Shown one piece after another: positions 26,306-37,991 of a stretch of DNA of 64,000 bases. Each line of letters starts with the position of its first letter. The first letter of the stretch is position 1. The DNA is from Symbiodinium natans (lineage: Eukaryota > Sar > Dinophyceae > Suessiales > Symbiodiniaceae): contig CAJNDS010002752.1 of NCBI GenBank assembly GCA_905221605.1, forward strand, positions 227,243 to 291,242, in the 5' to 3' direction. Both the position numbers and the translations under genes were made by a program. The notes beneath the pieces are model-generated. The model saw nothing but the letters and a program-made list of their open reading frames with translations, was not told the origin of the DNA and did no database searches.

Positions 26306-27885
26306 GTGTTTTTCAGCTTTTCTGAACCTAAAGCAAAAAAAACTAAACGCACAAAACTCGATCAAAACTCCGGACCCAAACCCTATACAATTCTATCAAC
26401 CCTAACCCCTAAACCCTAACCCTTAAACCCTAAACCCTAAACCCTAAGCCCTAAACCCTAAACCCTAAACCCTAAGCCCGAAGCCGCGGCACCATGATCT
26501 TGAAGCCGAGCAAGGCCCGGACTGGGAAGTTGGAGAAATCGTTTTGGATCAGGCTGCCTGAGCCACTTGGAGGTTTAGGGTTTAGGGTTTAGGGTTTGGG
26601 GTTTAGGGTTTAGGGTTTAAGGTTTAGGGTTTCGGGTTTAGGGTCACAAGTACAGTTCTAAGTGCAGTCATAATTGGTTAATACATACCATGAAGCTCCA
26701 AGCAAGCGCTACAGGCTGAGCTCAAGGCCTTTCGCAGCTCTTGGGAGGCGGGGGGTAAGGGTTAAGGTTTGGGGATTCGGGTTCAGGGCTTCGGGTCTAT
26801 TTAGAGTCAAGGGTCTGGGGTTTATGTGGGGCGTTTGTAGGATGTGTTTAGGGTGTATACTGGGCTTTTCTGAACTTAAGTTCCAATCAAATGCTAAACA
26901 TGGCAAGATGTCCGAAGAAGCCAATGTGCGGGCCCAGGGACCTCATGTCCAAAATGGGCATCGTGCGATGTAGGGCATATGCCGGGTTTCAGTTTCAGGT
27001 TTAGCCCACCTCTTCCGGACAAGATCACAAACTCCGTTTTCTGCGGAAGTGGACATCAAAAACTAGCATTGTCAAGAAAAGTGCATGAAATACCGCTTTG
27101 CACAGATGTTCGTCCTTTCCAAGGAAGAAGACATGTAACAAGACATGAACACGAACCCGTGCTATATCCCCAACAACTTGCAAGAACGTCAGGACCGCAT
27201 TGGCATTTTGTCTACTAAGAATTGTGGGGCTGTAAATGAAAACCTGGACCATGAACCCCGAAATATTTCAAGGGGCCTAGCGAGCAAGGAATGCTTGCAA
27301 TCACAACCAACATAAGCCCCCAACCTAAACCCTAAACCCTAAACCCTAAACCCTAAACCCTAAACCCTAAACCCTAAACCCTTACGGTGGAAAGGGGGTC
27401 CAGGTCTTGGCTTCGGAAGGCGCACCTGCCATCGGCCTCTGGCGTGCCAGGCAGTCGGCATCCTTCTGCAAGCATCCCTTGACCTGCACCGCACTGCTTT
27501 TTGGGGTTTAGGGTTTAGGGATAGGGTTCAGGGTTCAGGGTTCAGGGTTTAGGGTTCAGGGTTCAGGGTTTAGGGTTTAGGGTTCAGGGTTTAGGGTTGT
27601 TTAGGGTTTAGGGTTTGGGGATTAGGGTTTGGGAACGTCGGACCCTCAATCGAACAAGCCGACCCTTTAAAACCCAAACACTAAACTCGAAACCCTAAAC
27701 CCTAAACTCGGACCCCCGAACAAGGGTTACCTCCCAGGCCCCTAGGAAACCCGGGACTTTGCCCCCCCCCCCCCCCAACTGCCGGTCTCAGCAGGCTTTG
27801 CGTGCATAAAGTTGATGGTTTAGGGTCTAGGGCTGAGGGTTGACAGATCCGGGGACACCTTGGGCTTCGGTCTTAATACGGGGCC

Positions 27886-27974
27886 TTGTAGTACAGTCAT
27901 CCTAGGGTACCTGAGCAGGGACCATGATTTAGCTCTCTGAAGTTCCCTCTTGAAGGTAAGGATTGTACTACAGT
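27886..27974. repeat. Foldback element with 15-17-bp inverted ends
   Basis: TTGTAGTACAGTCATCCT at the left is inverse to AAGGATTGTACTACAG at the right with a mismatch and a small indel. Total length is about 89 bp. Likely a small MITE or introner-type unit. Confidence 0.6.
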
Positions 27975-28174
27975 AGGAAGCTGAAGAAGGGGCCCGTTTA
28001 GGGCTCAGGGGTTTAGGGGTTTAGGGTTTAGGGTTTAGGGTTTAGGGTTTAGGGTTTAGGGTTTAGGGTTTAGGGTTTAGGGTTTAGGGTTTAGGGGTCA
28101 ACATCGCACGCGGCGCATGTGCGCCTTGAGATCTTGTTTTAGGCTTTAAGGTGTAGGGCCTATGGGGTTAGGGT

Positions 28175-28336
28175 TTGGGATGTTCCCCCCTAATACGAAC
28201 AGTCCTTCATCTTAATAGGGGCTACACTAGGAGGTACTATAATCCCGAAAACAGTCCTTAGTCTTAACAGGGATTAACATAAGGGGGGCACTGTAGTCCC
28301 TGTTGAGGACTGTTTGTATAAGTGGGAACATCCCAA
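28175..28336. mobile_element. 162-bp foldback element with about 30-bp inverted ends
   Basis: The ends begin TTGGGATGTTCCC on each strand and stay similar through to ACAGTCC. Inside, ACAGTCCTT(C/A)(A/G)TCTTAA is repeated in direct orientation at about 28199 and 28251. The structure fits a MITE or introner family distinct from those at 9110 and 19824. Confidence 0.75.
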
Positions 28337-30902
28337 GGTTTTGGAGTTTAGGGTAGGGGCTTAGGGGAGATCTCCCAGCCCCCTCAAAGCCCTACACCCC
28401 GAAACCCCGAAACCCTAGCCTCAGCAAGGTGGGACCGGAGTCCTAGTCATCGAACCTCAAGATAGACTAACCCTAAACCCTAAACCCTACACCCTAAACC
28501 CTAAACCCTACACCCCAAACCCTAAACCCTAAACCCCAAACCCTAAACCGAATGAGCCCATGCCAAAGCTGCGAGATGCCACTTCAGGGCTTCTCAGCTG
28601 AAGAGGCGTAGGGGTGTAGGGGTTCGGGGTTTAGGAATTAGGGTTTAGGGTTCAAGGTTCAGGGTTTAGGGTTTGTGGTTTGGGATTTAGGGTTTAGGGT
28701 TCAAGGTTCAGGGTTTAGGGTTTGTGGTTTGGGGTTTACGGTTTGGGAGTGCAGGGTTTAGGGTTTAGGCTTTAGGGTTGAAGGGCTCAGAGGTTGGGGT
28801 TTGTGTCGCAAAGCCCGAGCCCTGAAAGGCCTTGTCGGCAGCTCCAGAGACGCGAACGCCAGTTTTCAGGCTCGAAGCACCGGACCTGAAGACACTTTGA
28901 GTGTTTAGGGCTTGGGGTTTAGGATATTGGGTTTTGGGTTTAGGGTTTAGGGCACCCCAAACCCTAAACCCTATACCCTAAACTCTAAACCCTAAACCCT
29001 ATACCCTAAACCCTAAACCCTATACCCTAAACCCTGAGCCCTAAAAGCTTAGGGTGTAAAAGTGCAAGGCCGAGGGTTTAGGGATAAATTGGGTTCAAAA
29101 ACTCAGACTCAGGGATGCTTTAGGGCTGAGGGTTTCGTGCTTAGGGTTTTGCAGTTTAGGGTTTAGGGTTTAGGGTTTAGGGTTTAGGGTTTAGGGTTTA
29201 GGGTTTAGGGTTTAGGGTTTAGGGTTTAGGGTTTAGGGTTTAGGGGCTTAGGGTTTAGGGTTTTTCACTTTAGGGTTTGGGGTCGAGGCTGTGGCGTTTG
29301 CGACTGTCGCGCTAGGGGGTGCCATGCCTAAGCGGCTCGCAACCTGCAAGTTCAATCATGCACCCAACCAACTAGACTCTCCAGTCTATTGGAGGGAGCT
29401 AAAGAAAGACTCTACATGGACTACCATACCCCAAAAAAGGTTGAAGGTTACCTACTCGACTTCTGAGCCACCATACCCTAAACTTTAACTAAACCTCTGA
29501 AGACGAAGCCCGAAACCCAACACCACAAAGAAAACCCTAAACCCTAAACCCTAAACCCTAAACCCTAAACTTGCATTCAGAGTCACAGGATGCAGAGACA
29601 CAGCAGCGCCAGCTTCATTTCATTTCGGATGGGCCAGGATGGGCCACCTGCCATTGAGACATTGGGGGCCTATGGCTTCTCAGGCACTTCTTGAGTTTAG
29701 GGTTTAGGGTTTAGGGTTTAGGGTTTAGGGTTTAGGGTTTAGGGCTTAGGGCTTAGGGCTTAGGGTTTAGGGTTTAGGGTTTACGGAAAACCCACATACC
29801 CAAGGCCTTCGCACGAGCCGGGCGCCAGCATGTCCGTGCATTTTGAGCCATCATGGCAGATTGCGGAGGGATGATAGTGTTTAGGGTTTTGGGTTTTGGG
29901 TTTCAAGCTTAGGCTTAGGGCTTGGCGCCTTCTAGTCTTACCAGGAATGTTTAGGGTATTTAAGGGTTTCGGGTTCTTGCAAAGATGTTTTGAAACACCG
30001 TGTGTTCTACGACCCGGGGGCGTGAGGCCCAAAGGGATTCACTTTTGCGAATCTAACGTATATGCTCCTTGTCCAGCAGCATGGTCTGCTGTGATCAACT
30101 GCGAGTATGCCCTTGAATCCAGGGTTTAGGGTTTAGGGTTTAGGGTTTAGGGTTTAGGGTTTAGGGTTTAGGGTTTAGGGTTTAGGGTGTAGGATTTAAG
30201 GTTTACGGTTTAGGGTTTAGGGTTTAGGGAGTGTTTAGAGTTTGCGGTTTGCCTTTTTCTTCGTGCGCATGAGTTTCGATGCCGGCTGCGAGCTCATCCC
30301 TTCACGCTGGGAACCTGGCAGGGCAGAGTCGTCAAGATTTGCGCCGAAACTTTGGGGGGCTTCTGAAATTAGGGGTACCTTATTGGGGTCTGTTAGGGAA
30401 TCCTACTATATTGGGGGGTCGATATTGGAGTCCCTTATTCTCGCAAACTCCCACTTGGGACATGGAGCCACGACTTGCAGGCAAGGTTTAGCTGTAGCCC
30501 TAAACCCGCAGCCCTAAACCCTAAACCCTAAACCCTAAACCCTAAACCCTAAACCCTAAACCGGGCTTTAGGATTCGGATTGGGGGGTGCAGGTGCAGAA
30601 GGCACCCCTCAAGAATCGAGGGAAGCTAGACCAGCGATGCAGTAGCTCCAGATCTGGTCTCTCCACACTCTGGCTTTTGGGGGTAAGGGACCCCCAATAT
30701 AGCCCTAAACCCTAAACCCTAAACCCTAAGCCCTAAACCCTGAACCCTGAACCTGAACCCTGAACCCTTACCCAAAACCCAAAATATGTAGGATTTTATT
30801 ACAATAAGGACTCCTGATAAGGTGCCCCGATGTTCGGAAGCCCTCCATGTCAGGGAACGGAATGGGGCCGGAGGCCCCAGAGGCTCCAATACTCCCGAAT
30901 CA

Positions 30903-31070
30903 AGGAATACCCCTTAAACCAAAAAGGAACCCTAAGCGTATTTTAAGGCATATATTCCTTGGTTCAGGAATACTCCTTAAACCATATGAGGAGCCCTAAG
31001 CATGCTTTAAGGAATAGATCCTTAGTTCAGGAATACTCCTTAAACCAGAAAAGGAACCCGTACATTTAGA
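30903..31070. repeat. Three tandem copies of a 63-bp unit
   Basis: Units begin AGGAATACYCCTTAAACC and contain AAGGA(A/G)CCCTAAGC. They start at about 30903, 30966 and 31029. Confidence 0.85.
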
Positions 31071-31634
31071 AACATTCCCCCTAAACCCTAAACCCTAAAC
31101 CCTAAATCCTAAACCCTCAACCCTAAGCCCTAAACCCCAAGCCCAAGTCCTAAACCCTAAACCCGAAACCTTGCAGGCCTTCCACGGGCGCCGCAGCTTC
31201 TTCCACATCTCCAGCCAACCTGTGGGTGCGGAGGTGAGGAGCGACCCACAGCCTCCAATACCCCTTACTGAAGGAATTATCCTCGCTCCGAGTCCCCAGG
31301 AGCCCAAGGCCGCCGAGGAGGAGGAGGTTCCCAGGTCGGCGCGGCGGTGCCTGGGCTCCGCGCACGCGGCGAGCGGGGCCGTGGCGGCGCCCTTCGTGGG
31401 CTTCGGCTTGGCTGCCTGGGCTCTGAGCCCGGCGCTGGGTCCCCAACATGGAATTTTGGGTCTAAGGTTTGGACACAAACCCCATACCCAAAACCCTGCA
31501 CCCTGAGCCCTAAAAGCTCGTTTGCTAGAGGCTTTACACAGCACTCAAGTTGACTTAGAATTAGCCGTCATTTCAAGTTGTTGTTGTTGTTGCTGTTGTA
31601 GTAGATTAGCAGTCGTAGTCGTAGTCTCGTCGTC

Positions 31635-31635
31635 A

Positions 31636-31731
<96 letters not shown>

Positions 31732-31870
31732 TAGTAGTAGTAGTAGTAGCAGTCGTAGTAGTAGTAGAAGCAGCAGTAGAAGCAGTAGCAGTAGCAGTAG
31801 CAGCAGCAGCAGTAGAAGTAGCAGTAGCAGTCGCAGTAGCAGTAGCAGTAGCAGAAGTAGCAGTAGTAGC

Positions 31871-31907
<37 letters not shown>

Positions 31908-31938
31908 ATAGTAGTCGTAGTCGTGGTAGTAGTAGTGA

Positions 31939-31989
<51 letters not shown>

Positions 31990-31990
31990 C

Positions 31991-32037
<47 letters not shown>

Positions 32038-32038
32038 C
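31635..32038 (+). repeat. (AGT)n triplet array, 400 bp
   Basis: AGT triplets with AGC, GTC and AGA interruptions near 31750-31880. It is open in all frames and gives false Tyr, Leu, Val and Ser runs. Similar arrays lie at 51482-51644 and 62509-62985. Confidence 0.97.
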
Positions 32039-32039
32039 T

Positions 32040-32348
32040 CACCTTCAAAGCCCTGGTCGAACCCTACCAGGCAAGCATACACAGCAATACGGCTACATGC
32101 CGGGCAGGTCCCACCGCGATGCCTTGCGCAGGAAGGTCACACTCGACCTTGCGGGAGCATTTGATGCCATGCCCCGACATCGACTCCTGGAAGGTATGGA
32201 GCACATGAAATTGCCACTATCCTTCATACAGATTGTCATGCGTTGGCACCAACACGCCCACTACCATTTTCACACCTTATCAATGAAAAACTTGCAGCCA
32301 AAGGATCGGCTACCAGGCCACAGTCGATCTTCTCAGCATCTTCGCTGA
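32040..32348 (+). pseudogene. LINE-type reverse transcriptase fragment
   Basis: In one plus frame, directly after the AGT array, the translation has QYGYMPGRSHRDAL, VTLDLAGAFDAMPRHRLLEG and FIQIVMRWHQ. These match non-LTR reverse transcriptase (Q.GF.PGRS..DA and the motif A block D...AFD...). Catalytic motif C is missing and the frame ends. It is a short relic, truncated at 5' by the triplet array. Downstream (32350-35770) I cannot follow the element with confidence. Confidence 0.65.
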
Positions 32349-35300
32349 CGACTATCATAGTTCAGCTCAACGCATGATCCGGAGGTCATTCTGTCGCACG
32401 CTCTGACGGTCAACGCAAGGCTTTACTTGAATGCGCAGGTCCGGGGGCTGGAGGAGGTTCACACGCAAGACGGCCCAGGGAAAAAAGTCCTTCATCTGCA
32501 TCTACAGTGCACAGAAAATGTATTGACATCTCTGACTTTGGCAGACTCACGCGTGTAACATGCTCTAACGCGGTAACACTTGTGGACTCCAAATTCGACT
32601 GATTGGGGATCCTGTACATAACGGGTACATCGCACCAGCAGGTTTTAACAAAATTGGGAAAAGTGGTTCTCAATCTTTGCAAACACTTGAGACTGGACTT
32701 ATACGTGGGCAAAGCTAGAAATCATAATCAGAATCTGATGTTGCTAGATCATGACACTCTTTGCGCCCAGATGGCAAGACATAGCTCTGCAGCTCGCTTT
32801 TATCGCCAGCTGTTCGCCGGATGGATACATCCCGTCTGAACTGCCCTAACCCCAAAAAAACGAAAACACCTTTAAAATATAAGCAAAACCCATACAAACA
32901 CAAGCAGAAAGTTTGTAGTAACGTTTAGGGTTTAGAATGGCTGTTCTGACCCCAAAAAACAAAAACACCTGCAAAAATACAGGCAAAACCCATACAAGCA
33001 CAAACAGAAAGAATAAAAAAAAAAACACACCACCAAAATCAAGTTTGACATGTCGGTGTAGTGACGTTTAGGGTTTAGGATGGCTGCTCTGACCCCAAAA
33101 AAAACGAAAAAAAACCTTTAAAAAATACCCATACAAACACAAGCAGAAAGTTTAGGGTTTAGGACATTGCCTCACATCGGCATGATTTCTGCGTCAAAGA
33201 ATCAGCTTAAGGCCAATGGAGGTTGGTACGCCAAAGAGAAGAGCGTCTTGCGGCTTCTGGGAAAATGTGCACCTGCCCACCCTGCCAAAAGGCCAGTAAC
33301 GGTAACACAGTTTCTCTGGTTTTTTCAAAAAAGAAGTCTTGTCGTCCTGTAGAGAAGTTTGCAACTTCTCCAGTCTTCGCAAGTGCATTAACGAACAGCG
33401 CTGTGAGATGCGCCTGTTTTACCAAAACGCCTTCATCTTGCCTCAAGCATTGCAACACCACGCGCATGTCCGCTTTGGGCACACAAACGGGGGTGAGATG
33501 TCCGGGGCTCGCGCTTCCCCACACATGGGGTATGCCGCTGAACAGCGCAAGCAACGCAGCGCAAGCCACGAGCAGACAGAGAGCTTCGGGCCAGAGACCT
33601 TACGCCAACCCGAAAGAGATTGGCATGCTCGGTGCTTCAGATTCACGGTACTTCGTAGCCCAGTTGTAACTGTAGTACTTTGGACTCAAATATGGTTAAA
33701 ACCCTACAACGACCCTTGAGAATGCCCTTGCACAAGCAAAGTCTCGCAGCAGTACTGCAGGGGCACTGTGACGCGTCCTGTCCTTTCATGGTTTTGGGGT
33801 TCTAAAACTGGCCTTGTGCGACGCTACGTTTCTGTGACGGAAAGAGTCTGGGCCCTTTTTCCCGCTTTGCTTCTTTGCCTTCTTGAAAAGAAAACGCATT
33901 TAGTGCCGGAAGACCCCAAAACAATGCCCAAGGTAAAAGTGCAGCAGCCATGAAAAAGGGACCCAAACACAGGCCAGACTTGGTGACGGGACGGACCGGC
34001 CACTTTGAAATTCCTTTGCGTTTAAGGGCTAGAGTTGCATCCAAAACACCAAATTTAGCGCTCTATTGCCAGTCTTTGCGCCCATAACAAGAAAACACCA
34101 AAGACAGGCCACACACACACTTGGTGACAGCACGACACAGACCGGCTACTTTAAGTTTTTTTTTGGGGTTTAGGGGAAAGGGCATTCCAAACACCAGATT
34201 TGGCACTCTACCGCCATTTTTTGCCCATACTGCGCCAATTAGAGACAGGCACTCACGCTTCTGTCAGATTCCCACGCAGATACACAAACCATGCGGCTCT
34301 CCTGCTTGGTTAGAGGGTTTGTGGGAAAGAGTAACCGACACGGTATGTTCCAATTTAAAGCAGGAACTCACGCTTGTGCCAAATTCCCGCGCATCTCTCA
34401 TTGCAGACCATTGCCGCAGAACCGTGCAGGACAAACCGCAGAAAAGAACTGCAAATGACATGCGTGGTTCTGCAAAACCGCTGTGGGAAAATAGAATTAT
34501 CAGTCCAAAAAACGTTGCAGGACCACGGTTTTAAGACCTGCTTTCTCGGAACGTTTCGCGGGGCCGCGCGCCCAGCGATATTCTGGTGGTCTCCAGGTTT
34601 TGGCGATAAGATAATAGGAACTAAGGAACGTCCACAATGTTACTGGGCCTGCCGGAACTCCAAGGTAACGTCTCCAAAAGACTGAGGTTGTTCATGGGTG
34701 TGAGCAAAACGAGCATCGGGGATGCAGCACAAGCATGACAAAGGGGGGGGCGTGTGAGCAAAACGAGCGGTCACCAAGGCCTCCAGACAGCACCCAGCCA
34801 AATGTACTGTCTGTGGCAAATCTGTCTTTGTGCATCTTTAATTGCGTGGCGACAGGACTGGCGATGGAGGAGCTTCAGCAAGCCCGCTGATGAAGGACCA
34901 GATGGAGTGGGCACCGACGATGAAGAGAGAGCTGAACCAGACTCGGCCCCTGCCGAGCGCGGCAAAGGCTCCCAACGCCAGCCGGCCTCAACAGCAGCAA
35001 GACATGCGACCTTAATGCAAGTGTTCGCGCCTGGCTGTTTGCGGTTGGACACCTTCAGGTTGCAGACATCCTCAAGTATGATGCTCAAACGAGGAGACCC
35101 TTGTGCCACTCCCCTTGACACACCAGCGGCAGGGACGTCCTTCTTGACATGGACGCAAGACAGTCAAGTTGCACACCCGGGTTGCCATTCCCACTGCTGT
35201 CCCGATTCCGTGCACTGTGACCCACATCAGGAAGCTGCTTGCACGCATATCACAAAACCACTGCATGTGTGCTGCATCGAGGGTCCACTGTGCACGGGGA

Positions 35301-35774
35301 CACTTTGCTACCCGCTTTCTCAATCAAGCTGCCACCCTGCCACGAAAACGACAGAGATTGTTAAAGATTGCACGACCACACTTCTCCATCTTAATTGCTC
35401 CCACACCTCCACACTCCCAGCGCGTATTCTGCCTGTGAAATCTGTGCTCACTGGAGATTAATGACAAACACTCCGATGACATGCCACACCTGTGGCACAT
35501 AGCTGAACAAATTGCGGCTGAATTTCGTGTCATTCTTGAGAGCCAAAAGTAACTCCGCAGTGTGAGATTCAATACAGTGCCCCGCATGGTGCATTCACAC
35601 ACCATCAGGCACCTTTTCCGAAAACGTGGTGGTCTTTCTGCTGGACTGCATTGGGCTCAGGTGAGCCTCAACTTCTCAGGGCTTGGAATTTGAGGCCTGT
35701 GGTCTTTCAAAATCATGTGAGGGCCCGATCCACTGACCGGTGCCTGGAAGGTGGAGTGGAGGAAACCTCGACGA
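32349..35774. other. No gene recognised; degenerate tandem repeats
   Basis: 32849-33160 holds three copies of a 100-140-bp unit (CCCCAAAAAA...CAAAACCCATACAA.CACAA.CAGAAAG), each with a TTTAGGGTTTAG pair. 33973-34086 and 34106-34231 are two copies of a 135-bp unit around CTTGGTGAC.G.ACG and CTCTA..GCCA. 34700-35460 has open frames with CxxC-type spacing (YCLWQICLC) that might be a decayed LINE end; this is weak. Confidence 0.5.
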
Positions 35775-35779
35775 GGCTC
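35775..35779. repeat. Target-site duplication of copia-1 (GGCTC), low side
   Basis: GGCTC lies directly before the LTR end at 35780 and again directly after the other LTR at 51010-51014. Five bp is the usual length for Ty1/copia integration. Confidence 0.8.
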
Positions 35780-36313
35780 CGTTGAAACTCGTGGCACAGC
35801 TACGGGGGCCTAAGGGACCTCAGGTCAAGACTACACTTAACCCTCACAGCACGAAGTGCGGACTCTTTTCACTGCGCTGTTCACAGATTCTCGAGCTCCG
35901 CTCGTCTTGAGCCAATGCGAGCACGGCTCTCCAGCTTCAAACACTGTCTGCCAGACATGGGAAAACAAAGGTACTTCAAGTGAAAACACTCAGCCATGGA
36001 ACTTCTACTCCTAAACACTGTGGGTAGGTTCCTAGCACCTCTTAGGTGCTCTGCTGAGCTCTGTGCAGACCTAAACTGGCTTGAGTCACTTCTGGTCACC
36101 AAATACCAGGTCACAAACAGGAAACGAGTTCCGACAAACGAGTTTCGAGAAAACGAACAGAAAACGGTTCTTCCTACTCAAAACAAGATCTCACCAAGCC
36201 AAAAGAAATCTGCACTGCCTGACATGTCCTCGTGCCTATGCTTCACACTCATAGCAGACAACTCAAGTGCACATCACGTGTCAACTGGGAAACTAGGAGG
36301 GTCACATATATCA
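35780..36313 (-). repeat. Copia-1 3' LTR (main part)
   Basis: Similar to 50575-51009 over almost its whole length, with extra stretches near 35855-35900 and 36165-36220. The last three LTR bases (ACT) lie at 41586-41588, beyond the LINE insertion and its duplicated target. TTGGCTCAAG (minus strand) is at 35916-35907. Confidence 0.9.
36301..36313. repeat. 13-bp target-site duplication of the LINE (left copy)
   Basis: GTCACATATATCA at 36301-36313 is repeated exactly at 41573-41585. These bracket the LINE insertion and show that it landed 3 bp inside the outer edge of the copia-1 3' LTR. Confidence 0.9.
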
Positions 36314-36557
36314 CTCGAAAGCGGGCTGAGTCGCTAGCCAATTAGGCTCTTCGGGACCAAAGTCCCGGAAGTTAAGGTGAAACGTGAGAACAACTACTCT
36401 CGGGAATGCCTTGGCCTGCTAAACACGGCCGAGCTTATGAAGGCATCCGAGATGCTACGGGAAGAGCTACGGGCAGGGAGAACCTCACCATCCCTCAGAG
36501 TCTTTACAGACTTGACAAGATTCTCGCCGCAGCTCAGGGAGAAACTCACCTTCTGGC

Positions 36558-37988
36558 TCATCGCAGATCACTGAAACGGGGCCCTCCCGAGTCGATAATG
36601 CCCTGTTCGCTGAGATGGCTCCAGAAGGGCTGACACTCCATTAACAGCGTTTCCGCGCACCACCTAGGGTAAACGCCAACGTGTCTGAGCTTGTCACGAA
36701 GCCAGCCTTGGCGTGAAGGGCTGAAATCCGCCACAAGCGCCCAAAAGCCTGTCCAGCTGTGTTTGGCTTCTTTGCCTTCCCATGTCCATTCGTTCGTGTC
36801 GAAGAAGATGAGCCTCGGATAGGGGGAATTTGCCGTGGTACGACTCACGGCTACATTTAGCGGCCCCAAATCGCGGAGGGTCCACCCTTCAGCTCGAAGA
36901 AAGGCCAAAATGATGGCCATGTAGCACAAGAACTGGAAGCAACTCTGGCTTCCAGCGCCGAATCGGGTGAGAACCTCAACCCCTGGAACACATCGCTCCT
37001 GCAGCGACATGTAAAATGGAAACACCTGCTCTCCACCCTGCCACAGCAGGCGGACGCGCACAAGCCCATACCAGTAGACCTTCGCCGTTAACCGGGGAAA
37101 GATATTACTGATACGCTCTTCTTCGGCTTGGCTTTCATCCGAAAATTTCCACACCAGGGGAGCCGATTCGGCTACATAGGCTACTCGCGTACGGCCGAAC
37201 ATGAGCATAGTCAGATCCATGGTGTCCCTAACCTGGAGGCTGTGGGTGACGTCATGGATCATGACCAGGCTGACAGGAAGATAATGCAGAGGTTCCTTTG
37301 GCTTGCCGCGGTGTGCCTTCCACTGGCCTTGAAAGTGGAACGCGGCTTCCTGTGGGTCTGCCCTCTGACGCGCATCTGCTGCCACTGCGGCGCTTCTTCC
37401 TGAACTAGTCGCCCTAACTGTCTGAGGGTTTGCCTCGGATGCTTCGTTGTCCTGGGGCCGCCCTGAGCTCTCGGGAAAGCTTGCGGGGTCAAGAAGAGAG
37501 GTGAGATCCTCAACCTCCGCGTGGGCGTCAGGGTGCCCAGGGTTCAATGAGGAGGAGCTTAGCAGAGGAGCCTCATTTCGGGAGAGAACCTCTTCCCTTC
37601 TGTGCCCGCTTGAAGCAGAGGAGCTTCTTAACTTGACCCTTCGTTCCCAGGGGGAAAGCTGATCGGAGCGCCACTCCTGGGTTTCATCCGAAGGATCTTC
37701 GGGCACGTCTTCCTCCTGTCCTCGCCTGCTTGGCGGAGGAGCAGGTGGTGTAGGGCGAGGTGTTGAGTTTGCCCGAAAACGCGCATCGCTTTCCGCTAAG
37801 GCAAGATGCCTAGCGTGGCTCCTTGCTTTACTCCTGGAGATCGAGCCGGGGCTTTTTGTAGGGAGATCTCGCGCGCTTCTTTCCATGTTCACCTCCCATG
37901 CTGCATCCAGCTCTTCTTGTGGCAATCTGGATTGCTTGCCTTTGAGGCCTTTGGATTTGCCGTGTCCTTTCTTCCATCCTTTTCCCAT
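36558..37988 (-). CDS. LINE-encoded 476-residue protein with kinase-like catalytic motifs
   Basis: ATG at 37988 follows the RT stop by only 3 nt, in the same frame. Residues 1-30 are basic and Lys/Gly-rich. Residues 40-210 are low-complexity (Ser, Pro, Glu, Arg). Residues about 235-450 form a globular part whose motifs resemble a protein kinase fold: VWKFS (Lys281, like the beta-3 Lys), a following Glu cluster near 288-292, a long hydrophobic helix, then WTLRDLGPLNVAVS (Asp373, Asn378, spaced as in HRDxxxxN) and LIFFDTNEW (Asp397, like DFG). No glycine loop is evident. I know of no kinase in LINE elements; the call rests on motif spacing and is an inference. It could be a pseudokinase, a captured host gene, or an unrelated fold. 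Confidence 0.55.
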   Translation of the reverse strand: MGKGWKKGHGKSKGLKGKQSRLPQEELDAAWEVNMERSARDLPTKSPGSISRSKARSHARHLALAESDARFRANSTPRPTPPAPPPSRRGQEEDVPEDPSDETQEWRSDQLSPWERRVKLRSSSASSGHRREEVLSRNEAPLLSSSSLNPGHPDAHAEVEDLTSLLDPASFPESSGRPQDNEASEANPQTVRATSSGRSAAVAADARQRADPQEAAFHFQGQWKAHRGKPKEPLHYLPVSLVMIHDVTHSLQVRDTMDLTMLMFGRTRVAYVAESAPLVWKFSDESQAEEERISNIFPRLTAKVYWYGLVRVRLLWQGGEQVFPFYMSLQERCVPGVEVLTRFGAGSQSCFQFLCYMAIILAFLRAEGWTLRDLGPLNVAVSRTTANSPYPRLIFFDTNEWTWEGKEAKHSWTGFWALVADFSPSRQGWLRDKLRHVGVYPRWCAETLLMECQPFWSHLSEQGIIDSGGPRFSDLR

Positions 37989-37991
37989 AGC

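Larger units (their letters stand above)
64..31170. repeat. Landscape of interstitial telomere-type repeats (TTTAGGG/CCCTAAA)
   Basis: Short arrays of the Arabidopsis-type telomere heptamer occur about every 200-500 bp. TTTAGGG-orientation blocks lie near 64-110, 500-715, 1647-1697, 2893-3034, 3618-3692, 5124-5275, 5567-5708, 7840-7914, 8426-8470, 9938-10000, 10295-10350, 14244-14350, 15305-15400, 15714-15825, 15968-16085, 16384-16605, 17296-17425, 17584-17650, 17965-18064, 22520-22755, 23218-23330, 25025-25143, 28010-28095, 29150-29280, 29696-29795 and 30121-30230. CCCTAAA-orientation blocks lie near 1128-1166, 5811-5862, 7320-7366, 8276-8310, 8903-8970, 13728-13770, 14077-14165, 15148-15200, 16215-16280, 17092-17197, 18716-18775, 23035-23105, 27320-27385, 28470-28550, 29535-29572 and 30497-30565. 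Orientation switches repeatedly, so this is not one eroded chromosome end. Where exons can be placed, the blocks are intronic. Confidence 0.95.
20069..31170. other. No confidently assigned gene; arrays, exon-like islands and foldback elements
   Basis: The punctuated pattern of telomere-type blocks continues. Islands with protein-like minus-strand frames include 20881-21090 and 22290-22400 (APLLLFSIIGLEYLHNERLG), which may be N-terminal ABC exons or another gene. 23357-23720 and 26979-27250 are open but ambiguous as to strand. 24340-24480 is a GTT/GCT/GGC triplet-rich tract. I see nothing identifiable in the other islands. Confidence 0.5.

Noticed and set aside
31545-32082. Poly-Tyr, poly-Leu and poly-Val ORFs
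   Set aside because: Translations of the AGT triplet array; the same holds for 62465-63132 and 51368-51649.
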